Positions 36,541-44,393 of a stretch of 64,000 nt of DNA are shown piece after piece (within the stretch, counting starts at the first letter, position 1; every line of letters begins with the position of its first letter). This DNA is from UBA7672 sp965229115 (GTDB taxonomy: Bacteria; Pseudomonadota; Alphaproteobacteria; Caulobacterales; Hyphomonadaceae). The position numbers and the translations under genes are program-made. Location of the stretch: positions 1,860,001 through 1,924,000 of the forward strand of contig CBDDIR010000003.1 in the NCBI GenBank assembly GCA_965229115.1, written 5' to 3'. The notes under the pieces were generated by a model. It saw only the letters and a program-made list of their open reading frames with translations, had not been told where the DNA came from and searched no databases.

Positions 36541-37421
36541 GGGGTAGGCCTTTCAACGATGACTTCAACTGGAGGAAGTTGGCAGGCCTCTAATGGGTCA
36601 GATGCCTTCAGTGTGGCAAGGGTCGCCGCGAATTCAGGCCCGTCCGTGCGGCGCACATAGACCGTGGGACGTTTCTTTTCCGGAATATCCGCCACGACCA
36701 TGGCCTTGGTCAGCTTGTCCGCCTGGTTTGCATTGGCAAATCGGCCATCCGTTTCGGCAGGGCCCACCTTGATGGACTGGATCGTGTCAACGCCCGTGAG
36801 CGCGCGGCCCCAGACAGTGTACTTCTGATCCAGACCTTCCGGACCCACCCGCGGATGGCGCATCAGGAAGAACTGGGTGTCGCCGCTGTCAGGGTCATTG
36901 GAGCGGGCCATCGAGGTCACGCCCGCACAGTGGACGCCCCAGGTTTTCGCAACCGGCGGATCGGAGATCGCTGCGATCTCGTCCGCCTGGCCCTGCACGA
37001 CGAAGCCTTCCATGTAGCCGAGCTTGTCGCCGCCCGGCGTCTGCCCGAACCACTGCACCTTCTGCTTGGCGGGATTGCGCGCCCAGGTGAACTCGGCCTT
37101 CAGCAGCGGGTAGCGCGGGTAGATCTGGTAAACCGCATAGACTTCGCCGCCCTGCGCCATGAAATCGTCGATGACGCGATGGAAGGGCAGCTTGTCGTAG
37201 TTTGTGTCGCGCGTGATCTTCTTGACCTGCTCGACGTGCTTAGGTGCGATGTCGGGCCGAAGCTCGATCAGCACTTCCTGCTTGTTGATCGTGAACTGCA
37301 GCAGGTTTTCCGGATCGACCTTGCGCCAGTTGGCCGGATCGTCAGCGGGACCCGCCCAGGCTGCACCGGCGCAGGCGAGCGCTGCCGCGCCAACGGCCGC
37401 CATCACAACATTTCGGAACAT
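36537..37421 (-). CDS. Exported cyclophilin-type peptidyl-prolyl isomerase
   Basis: A 294-residue cyclophilin with a signal peptide (MFRNVVMAAVGAAALAC, cleavage after AWA). Conserved parts are PFHRVIDDFMAQGGE, the TSMARSNDPDSGDTQFF region and KYTVWGRAL. It is larger than PpiB because of insertions and a C-terminal tail of about 50 residues. It is expected in the periplasm. It follows coaD after 2 bases and overlaps ppiB by 4, forming gyrA-coaD-ppi-ppiB on one strand. Confidence 0.9.
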   Translation of the reverse strand: MFRNVVMAAVGAAALACAGAAWAGPADDPANWRKVDPENLLQFTINKQEVLIELRPDIAPKHVEQVKKITRDTNYDKLPFHRVIDDFMAQGGEVYAVYQIYPRYPLLKAEFTWARNPAKQKVQWFGQTPGGDKLGYMEGFVVQGQADEIAAISDPPVAKTWGVHCAGVTSMARSNDPDSGDTQFFLMRHPRVGPEGLDQKYTVWGRALTGVDTIQSIKVGPAETDGRFANANQADKLTKAMVVADIPEKKRPTVYVRRTDGPEFAATLATLKASDPLEACQLPPVEVIVERPTP

Positions 37422-37423
37422 GC

Positions 37424-37927
37424 TTACTTGCCCTTTTTCGGCCCATATTTGGCGAGCAGCTTTCCTTGAACTGCTTCTGGGACGAATAGATCGGCTCTTC
37501 CGCCGAGCCGCGCAATCTCTTTCACCAGTCGCGAAGACACGGCCTGGTGATGCGGATCGGCCATCAGAAAGACGGTTTCGATCTCGTCATTCATGCGCTG
37601 GTTCATCGCAACCATTTGGAATTCATACTCGAAATCCGAAACGGCCCGCAGCCCGCGGATGATCATCTGGGCCCCGCACTGCTCTGCAAAATGCATCAGC
37701 AGATTGTCGAACGGACGGGCCTCGATCTCGACGCCATTGGCCAGCTTGCGCGCCTCGTCGAGCACCATCTTGGTGCGCTCTTCCAGCGTGAAAAGCGGGC
37801 CTTTGCCTTCGTTGATCGCGACGCCGATGATCAGCTTGTCGACCAGCTTCACAGCCCGGCCGATGATATCGAGGTGGCCATTGGTGATCGGGTCGAACGT
37901 ACCGGGATAAAGCCCGATTCGTTTCAC
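37424..37927 (-). CDS. coaD: Phosphopantetheine adenylyltransferase
   Basis: CoaD, the penultimate step of coenzyme A synthesis, 167 residues. The nucleotidyltransferase motif GTFDPITNGHLD (T/HxGH type) is at the N-terminus, RGLRAVSDFEYE in the middle and the VSSRLVKEIA segment near the end. I place the start at the GTG at 37927 (VKRIGLYPGTFD), which gives the family length. It begins 55 bases after the gyrA stop on the same strand. Confidence 0.96.
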   Translation of the reverse strand: MKRIGLYPGTFDPITNGHLDIIGRAVKLVDKLIIGVAINEGKGPLFTLEERTKMVLDEARKLANGVEIEARPFDNLLMHFAEQCGAQMIIRGLRAVSDFEYEFQMVAMNQRMNDEIETVFLMADPHHQAVSSRLVKEIARLGGRADLFVPEAVQGKLLAKYGPKKGK

Positions 37928-37982
37928 GCTTCGCCCGCTCAGGCTCGCCCTGCTGGTCGCGCTACCCCGAACCGGACGCGGT

Positions 37983-40757
37983 TCACCCGCCGCCCGTCTT
38001 TCCGGCCGTCTCGTCGCCACTCTGGTCCTCCAGCCTCTCCACGGAGACCACCCGTTCGCCCGCTGCAACGCGCAGCACACGAACCCCCTGCGTCGCCCGT
38101 CCCGCAATGCGGATCTGATCCACGGCGCAACGTATCAGTTGCCCCGCATCTGTCACCACCATGATCTCGTCCGATCCGCCGATCGGGAAGGACGCGACCA
38201 GTTTACCATTCTTCGGCAGACGGTGGGCGATGAGTCCCTTCCCGCCCCTTCCCGTACGGCGATAGTCGAAGGCCGATGCGCGCTTGCCCATGCCCTCTTC
38301 CGTCAGGGTGAGGATGAACTGCTCGGCGGCCGACAATTGCTGGAAGCGATCGTCCGTCAGCTCGACTTCGCCATTGGCTTCAGCCGAGGCTGCGCCGTCT
38401 TCGCCGTCAGACGCGGTATCATCTTCGACTTCCTCGACAGCTTCGTCACCCTCTGCACGCCGAGCCGCATTGGCGCGCTTGAGATAGGCGCGAGCTTCGG
38501 CCGGCGTCACGTCGATCTGGCCGAGTACGCTCATCGCAATCAGTGCATCGCCAGCGCCAAGCTTGATCCCGCGCACACCGGTCGACGTACGGCCCGTGAA
38601 CACCCGGACGTCCTCGACCGAGAAGCGGATGCACTGGCCCAAAGCTGTCGTCAGCAGAACATCATCGGCAGGCGCGCAAATTTGCACGTCCACGATAGCG
38701 TCGCTGTCGTCGTCCAGCTTCATGGCAATCTTGCCGGCGCGGTTCACGGACAGGAAGTCCGTCAGCAGGTTGCGGCGCACGCCGCCTGACTTGGTGGCGA
38801 ACAGGATGTTCAGCTTGGCGCGTTCGTCCTCGTCCTGCGGCAACGGCATAACAGAGGTGATCCGCTCGCCCTGCTTCAGCGGCAGGATGTTGACCAGAGC
38901 CTTGCCGCGCGCGTTCGGCGCGCCAAGCGGCAGACGCCAGACCTTCTGCTTGTAGGCCATGCCCGTCGAGGAGAAGAACAGGATCTCCGTGTGCGTATCG
39001 GCAGCAAACAGGCGGACGACGAAATCGTTCTCTTTCGTCTCCATGCCGCCGCGACCTTTGCCGCCACGGTTCTGCGTGCGGTAAGCCGAAAGCGCCGTGC
39101 GTTTCACGTAGCCGCCATGGGTGACCATGACGACCATGTCTTCCTTCTCGATGAAGGCTTCGTCTTCGAGATCGAGGTCGGCTTCAACGAATTCCGACCG
39201 ACGCGGAACGCCGAACTTGTCGCGAATGCCGGTGAGCTCGCCCTTGATGATCTCCATCACGCGCGCGCGCGACGACAGGATATCGAGGAGGTCCTTGATC
39301 TGCTCGGCCAGGCCTGAGGCTTCCTTGCCGATCTCGTCGCGGCCAAGATTGGTAAGGCGCGAGAGCTGCAGCGCGAGGATGGCGCGCGCCTGTTCGTCCG
39401 ACAGGCGGATCTCGCCCTGTTCGTTGAACGTGGTGCGACGGTCTGCGATCAGGCCGATCAGCGGCGCCATGTCCATAGCGGGCCACGGCTTCTCAAGCAG
39501 CGCGATGCGTGCGGCATCCGGATCGCTCGAATACCGGATGATGCGGATGATCTCGTCGATGTTGGCGACGGCCAGCGCCAGACCGATCAACAGGTGAGCG
39601 CGATTGCGCGCCTTGTTGAGTTCGAACTTCGTGCGGCGTGCAACCACATCTTCGCGGAAGCGGATGAAGGCCTGCAGCATGGCCCGCAGCGTCATCAGCT
39701 CCGGACGGCCATTGTTGAGCGCCAGCATGTTGACGCCGAACGACGTCTGCATCGGCGTCAGGCGGAACAGGTTGTTCAGGACGATATCAGCGGAGCTGTC
39801 GCGCTTGATCTCGATCACGACGCGAATGCCGTTACGGTCGGATTCATCGCGCAGATCAGAAATGCCTTCGATCTTCTTGTCGCGCACCAGCTCGGCGATC
39901 TTCTCGACCATCGACGCCTTGTTCACCTGGTAGGGAACCTCGGTGACGATGATGGCCTCGCGGCCGCCCTTCAGCGTTTCGATGTCGGTCTTCGCGCGCA
40001 TGATGACGGAACCGCGCCCGGTCATCAGACCATTGCGCGAGCCGGCGCGGCCGATGATCAGGCCGCCCGTCGGGAAATCCGGACCCGGCACGATATCGAG
40101 CAGCGCCATGTCTTCGATGGCGGGGTTCTCGATCAGCGCGACCGTCGCGTCGATAATCTCAGTGAGGTTGTGCGGCGGAATGTTGGTCGCCATGCCGACG
40201 GCGATGCCGCCTGCGCCGTTGACCAGCAGGTTCGGGAATTTGGACGGCAGGACAGTCGGCTCCTGACGCGAGCCGTCATAGTTGTCCTCGAAGTTGACCG
40301 TGTCCTTGTCGATATCGTCCAGCATGTTCGCCGTAACGCGCGCCATGCGGCTTTCGGTGTAACGCATGGCCGCCGGCGGATCGCCATCGATCGAGCCGAA
40401 GTTGCCCTGTCCCTCGATGAGCGGCAGCGACATCGAGAAAGGCTGCGCCATGCGCACGAGCGCGTCGTAGATCGATTGGTCGCCGTGCGGGTGCCAACGG
40501 CCGATCACGTCGCCGACGATGTTGGCGGATTTACGGAACGCCTTGTCGTGCGTGTACCCGCCCTCATAGGCGGCAAACAGGATGCGGCGGTGAACAGGCT
40601 TCAGGCCGTCACGCACGTCCGGCAGAGCGCGCGAAACGATGACGCTCATCGCGTAATCGAGATACGACTTCTTCAGTTCGGTCGTGATGGAAATCGGTGC
40701 GATTTCGCCCGCGCCATTGGCCTCGGGAGAAGCCGGTTTATCAGGTGTATCGGTCAA
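37983..40757 (-). CDS. gyrA: DNA gyrase subunit A
   Basis: The DNA-cleaving subunit of gyrase, 924 residues. The catalytic tyrosine is Y133 in RYTESRMARV. The C-terminal pinwheel is present with the GyrA box QNRGGKGRGG, and an acidic insertion lies at about residues 770-800 (EAVEEVEDDTASDGEDG). In the quinolone-resistance region the sequence is HPHGDQSIYDALV: Q94 occupies the place of E. coli Ser83 and D98 that of Asp87. The gene lies upstream of coaD on the minus strand and probably has its own promoter in 40758-40980. Confidence 0.97.
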   Translation of the reverse strand: MTDTPDKPASPEANGAGEIAPISITTELKKSYLDYAMSVIVSRALPDVRDGLKPVHRRILFAAYEGGYTHDKAFRKSANIVGDVIGRWHPHGDQSIYDALVRMAQPFSMSLPLIEGQGNFGSIDGDPPAAMRYTESRMARVTANMLDDIDKDTVNFEDNYDGSRQEPTVLPSKFPNLLVNGAGGIAVGMATNIPPHNLTEIIDATVALIENPAIEDMALLDIVPGPDFPTGGLIIGRAGSRNGLMTGRGSVIMRAKTDIETLKGGREAIIVTEVPYQVNKASMVEKIAELVRDKKIEGISDLRDESDRNGIRVVIEIKRDSSADIVLNNLFRLTPMQTSFGVNMLALNNGRPELMTLRAMLQAFIRFREDVVARRTKFELNKARNRAHLLIGLALAVANIDEIIRIIRYSSDPDAARIALLEKPWPAMDMAPLIGLIADRRTTFNEQGEIRLSDEQARAILALQLSRLTNLGRDEIGKEASGLAEQIKDLLDILSSRARVMEIIKGELTGIRDKFGVPRRSEFVEADLDLEDEAFIEKEDMVVMVTHGGYVKRTALSAYRTQNRGGKGRGGMETKENDFVVRLFAADTHTEILFFSSTGMAYKQKVWRLPLGAPNARGKALVNILPLKQGERITSVMPLPQDEDERAKLNILFATKSGGVRRNLLTDFLSVNRAGKIAMKLDDDSDAIVDVQICAPADDVLLTTALGQCIRFSVEDVRVFTGRTSTGVRGIKLGAGDALIAMSVLGQIDVTPAEARAYLKRANAARRAEGDEAVEEVEDDTASDGEDGAASAEANGEVELTDDRFQQLSAAEQFILTLTEEGMGKRASAFDYRRTGRGGKGLIAHRLPKNGKLVASFPIGGSDEIMVVTDAGQLIRCAVDQIRIAGRATQGVRVLRVAAGERVVSVERLEDQSGDETAGKTGGG

Positions 40758-40980
40758 GCAGAAAGCGTCCGGGCAAGGGGCGGCGGCGCCGCCGGGATTC
40801 GACGCTTTCTTCTAGCCCATTTGTGCGCCGCCACACAAACGATTCACGCGGTTGATCCACAGGCCTGAGTCGCTGATTTAGTGTCAGTTTTTGGCCAAAA
40901 TGGCCGGTTTCGGCTGGAGTGGCCAAACGGGAGTCCGAAAGGAGCGAGAATCCCCTCCCGGACGGCCCGTCAGCCAAGCT

Positions 40981-43080
40981 CTAGTTGAACGTCCAGCGGG
41001 CGCTCAGAAGGCCCAGCACCTGCGAGTTGCGGCGCTCGGTCTCGATGTAGCTGAGCGGGTTCACATCGCGCGGACCACCATAAACGCGGCGCTCGATGTT
41101 GAAGCTGTAGGCGTCGAAATTGTTCAACTCGGCGCGGAGCGTGAAGCCCGGATCGGGCTTCCATTCGATGAACGAGTTGAAGAAGTCGCGCAGCTTCAGG
41201 TTCTCGATCGCTGTTCCCTGATAGTAGCTCTCGCGCCAGCCACCGAACCATCCAAGGCCGAAGGTGAGGTTCAGTTCGGGCAAGTCCTGGCGGAAGTTGA
41301 CGTTGAGCTTTTCAGGGCGCTGATCGGAGAATCGACGTTTCTCGCCGGTCAGCGGATCGGTGACCTCGCTGTTCTGCCACATCGTATCGACCTTCACCTC
41401 CCCGCCCTCAAGGCCGAGCTTGGCGAGCGGAAGCGTCAGCGTGAACTGGACGAGGTCGTTCGTGCCATCCCCGATATTGCCCGGGCCTTCGACGAAGATC
41501 GTTTCCAGTACGCCGTCATTGTCGGTATCGACCTGGACACGACGGGGATAGAGATCCGAAACGTCAGAGACGTCTTCGTGGCGAAGTGTGAGAACCGCAG
41601 CGGCGCCTTCCCAGAAGCGCTTCTCGTAGGCGGCCTCATAGACCCAGGACTTGCTCGGCTCGAGATCGGAGTTGCCCGTGCTCTGCTGGCCCGAGTTCAG
41701 ATCGACCTCGGATGCGAACTGCTGGAAGTCGAGCTGGCCAACTTCACGCTCGATGCGCAGGCGCAGCTGATCGGACTCGTTCGGCGACCAGGAGGCCAGC
41801 AGCCGCGGCTTGGGATAGGTGAAGGAACGCGACTTCTGGATGTCGCCGGATTGCTCGATCTTGGAGCGCTCGACGCGGATGCCCGCCTCAAACGACCATT
41901 CCTTCGAAGGCCGCCAGGACGCTTGTCCAAAGGCTTCCCCACGCAGCTCCTCGACGAGAACGTCCGATGAATCAAGCGTGATCGGCGCGCCGTTGACGTT
42001 CAGCGCGACCTGCTGGTCGCGATAGTTGTAGGCAATCTCGCCACCGCCTTCGAACGAGAGCTCCGGCGACATCTTGTAGCGCAGGACGCTGCGCCCGATG
42101 CGCTCACCGGCTTCGGCTTCGACCTGGAAGAGCTGGGAAGACGCAGGCGCGCCGCTTGCGAGATTGGCGACGACGCCTGTCGCATCCAGTGTTCCATTTG
42201 CAAGCTTGAACAGGCCCAGCGTCTCCCACTCCAACTCAGGCGCCAGCTTGGTGACGTAGTTCACGCCAAGCTCGCCACGCTGGTTCGCAGAACGACTGAC
42301 AAAGTTCTTGTCGCTGACGACCGGAGCGATGAAGCGCTGCTCGTTTTTGAACTCGTCTGCGGAGACCAGACCGTTCAGCGAGAGCGTGCCGCCAAGTTGC
42401 GGGCCTTTGTAGTTGCCGCGGATGGCGTGGGAGAAGCCATCGCCTTCGGTGCGGGAGTTTTCGTACAGGTCCAGAGCGCCCGTGTCGGGATCGACCGTCG
42501 TGCGCCAACCTGTGCCGACGGAGTCGTCCATGGACACCCCGCGGCTCATGCCGAACTCGAACTGGTGATCGTCAATCCGACGGGTCGCTTGATAGTTCCA
42601 GCCGGGGATCGTCTTGCCCGTCTTGGCGAACAGGAAACTGCGCACGCCCAGCACCTGCTGGAAGGTGTCGGTCTTCTTGCGGATGACGTTGGCGACGACA
42701 GTCTGCCCCTGCATGTCGATGCCCGGCACGCTGCCGCGTATGACCTCGATACGCTCGACCTGGCTGATGGTGATCCGGCTAAGCGTGTCGGACAGGGAGT
42801 CCGTCTTGATGGTCGGGCGCTGGCCGTCGATCAGGACGTTGCCGGCAGCGCCGGCAAAGCCGCGAACCTGTTCGCCGCCATCGAAGGTGAAGCCCGGCAG
42901 ACGCTGGATCATGTCGAGCGCGGTGTTCGGACGCGCCGCTGCGAAATCGGCGGGCGTGTAGGAGATCACCCCCTCCTTCGCCGCCACGGGCGCTGGGGCT
43001 GCAGGCTCCTGTGCGAGCGCAGGTGACGCGAGCGCAATCGCGATGATTGACGCCAAACTAAATGAATAGTAGTTCCGCAC
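40981..43080 (-). CDS. TonB-dependent outer membrane receptor
   Basis: A 699-residue outer membrane receptor that starts at GTG and has a signal peptide ending near ALAQEP. The plug domain (residues about 45-160) includes NVLIDGQRPTIKTDSLSDTL and QVERIEVIRGSVPG. The beta-barrel follows and ends in an aromatic-containing WTFN, as barrel proteins do. The substrate is unknown; the plug resembles receptors of the Caulobacterales/Hyphomonadaceae TonB expansions. A 17-bp perfect palindrome lies about 47 bases upstream. Confidence 0.92.
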   Translation of the reverse strand: MRNYYSFSLASIIAIALASPALAQEPAAPAPVAAKEGVISYTPADFAAARPNTALDMIQRLPGFTFDGGEQVRGFAGAAGNVLIDGQRPTIKTDSLSDTLSRITISQVERIEVIRGSVPGIDMQGQTVVANVIRKKTDTFQQVLGVRSFLFAKTGKTIPGWNYQATRRIDDHQFEFGMSRGVSMDDSVGTGWRTTVDPDTGALDLYENSRTEGDGFSHAIRGNYKGPQLGGTLSLNGLVSADEFKNEQRFIAPVVSDKNFVSRSANQRGELGVNYVTKLAPELEWETLGLFKLANGTLDATGVVANLASGAPASSQLFQVEAEAGERIGRSVLRYKMSPELSFEGGGEIAYNYRDQQVALNVNGAPITLDSSDVLVEELRGEAFGQASWRPSKEWSFEAGIRVERSKIEQSGDIQKSRSFTYPKPRLLASWSPNESDQLRLRIEREVGQLDFQQFASEVDLNSGQQSTGNSDLEPSKSWVYEAAYEKRFWEGAAAVLTLRHEDVSDVSDLYPRRVQVDTDNDGVLETIFVEGPGNIGDGTNDLVQFTLTLPLAKLGLEGGEVKVDTMWQNSEVTDPLTGEKRRFSDQRPEKLNVNFRQDLPELNLTFGLGWFGGWRESYYQGTAIENLKLRDFFNSFIEWKPDPGFTLRAELNNFDAYSFNIERRVYGGPRDVNPLSYIETERRNSQVLGLLSARWTFN

Positions 43081-43126
43081 AGACGATCTCCGCCGTTTAT
43101 GGCGGAATCACCCGCCTGACCTTGAT

Positions 43127-43143
43127 TTATCGATAATCGATAA
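43127..43143. promoter_or_regulatory. Perfect 17-bp palindrome upstream of the TonB receptor, candidate operator
   Basis: TTATCGAT-A-ATCGATAA, an 8-bp inverted repeat around one base, begins 47 bases before the receptor GTG. It lies in the 108-base gap after prfB, a typical position for a transcription factor site or a promoter element. I do not recognise the consensus (it is not a Fur- or Irr-type box). Confidence 0.5.
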
Positions 43144-43188
43144 GACCGGTCAGCGCAAGCGGCTCAATTGAGGTCTTTTCTAGGCAGC

Positions 43189-44314
43189 TCAGTCGAGGTC
43201 CTCGACCACCGTTTCTGGACCCAGCTTCTGCGATAGCGACGCGGCCAGGAATTCATCCAGATCGCCATCCAGCACGCCCTGCGTGTCAGACGTCTGCACG
43301 CCCGTGCGCAGGTCTTTGACCATCTGATAGGGCTGCAGAACGTAGGAGCGGATCTGCCTGCCCCAGCCGATCTCGGTCTTCGAGTCGGCTTCGGCCTGCG
43401 CAACCGCCTCGCGCTTCTTCAGCTCCATCTCGTAGATTCGCGCGCGCAGCATGTCCCACGCCTTGGCGCGGTTCTTGTGCTGCGAACGCTCCGCCTGCAC
43501 CGCCACAACGATACCCGTGGGTGCGTGGGTCAGGCGAACCGCGGAGTCCGTCTTGTTGATGTGCTGCCCGCCGGCGCCTGACGCGCGATAGGTATCCGTG
43601 CGCACGTCGCTCTCCTTGATGTCGACAACGATCGTGTCGTCGATCACCGGATAGACCCACACCGAGGCAAAGCTCGTGTGGCGCCGCGCGTTGGAGTCGT
43701 ACGGCGAGATGCGCACAAGGCGGTGCACGCCGCTCTCGCTCTTCAGCCAACCATAGGCGTTCTCGCCCTTGATCAGCATCGTGGCAGACTTGATGCCGGC
43801 CGTATCGCCGGCGTGCTCGTCGATCTCTTCGATCTTGTAGTCATGCGCATTGGCGTAGCGCACATACATGCGGCGCAGCATCGACGCCCAGTCCTGGCTC
43901 TCTGTCCCGCCTGCGCCCGAGTTCACCTCGATATAGCAGTCGTTCGCGTCGACCTCGCCCGACAGCAGCGCCTTGAGCTCGGCGTCCTTCGCCTTGCCGA
44001 CAGCTGCCCGAATGCTGGCATCAACTTCCGCAAGCGCCGATTGATCGCCCTCCGCCTCCGCCATGTCCCACAGCTCGACGGCGTCATTCGCCTCGCGCTC
44101 GAGCATGCGGATGTCTTCCATCGCGGACTCGATGCGGTTTCGCTCACGCATCATCGGTTGGGCTTTGACAGGATCGTTCCAGAAGTCCGGGCGCTCGGAG
44201 AGCGCGTTCAGCTCAGCGAGGCGTTTCTCGGCGACACCCCAGTCAAAGACGCCTCCGCAGCAAGCTGACCGACTGCCGGATAGTCTCGACCATGTTTTCG
44301 AGTTCAGGAGTCAT
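43189..44314 (-). CDS. prfB: Peptide chain release factor 2, with programmed +1 frameshift
   Basis: RF2 recognises UGA and UAA stop codons; 374 residues if the frameshift occurs. The first reading frame starts at the ATG at 44314 and runs 23 codons to an in-frame TGA at 44243-44245. Skipping one T joins it to DWGVAEKRL and the main frame, which reads on to the stop at 43189. The GGQ catalytic motif is in SGAGGQHINKTDSAVR. The main frame alone would begin at the ATG at 44154 and lack the N-terminus. It lies between the TonB receptor and ponA. Confidence 0.95.
44243..44257 (-). promoter_or_regulatory. RF2 programmed frameshift site
   Basis: On the minus strand the sequence reads CGGAGGCGTCTTTGA. 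A Shine-Dalgarno-like GGAGG lies 3 bases before CTT, which is followed by the in-frame TGA. This matches the known autoregulatory +1 frameshift site of bacterial prfB (slippery CUU, stop UGA, upstream SD element), where low RF2 favours slippage. Confidence 0.92.
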
Positions 44315-44393
44315 AGGCTTGCTTTCAGCAGCGGAACCCGCTGCGGGGTACGGATAGAGGCCGCAGGACCTGCGCCTTGGAGAAGGCCAGCGT

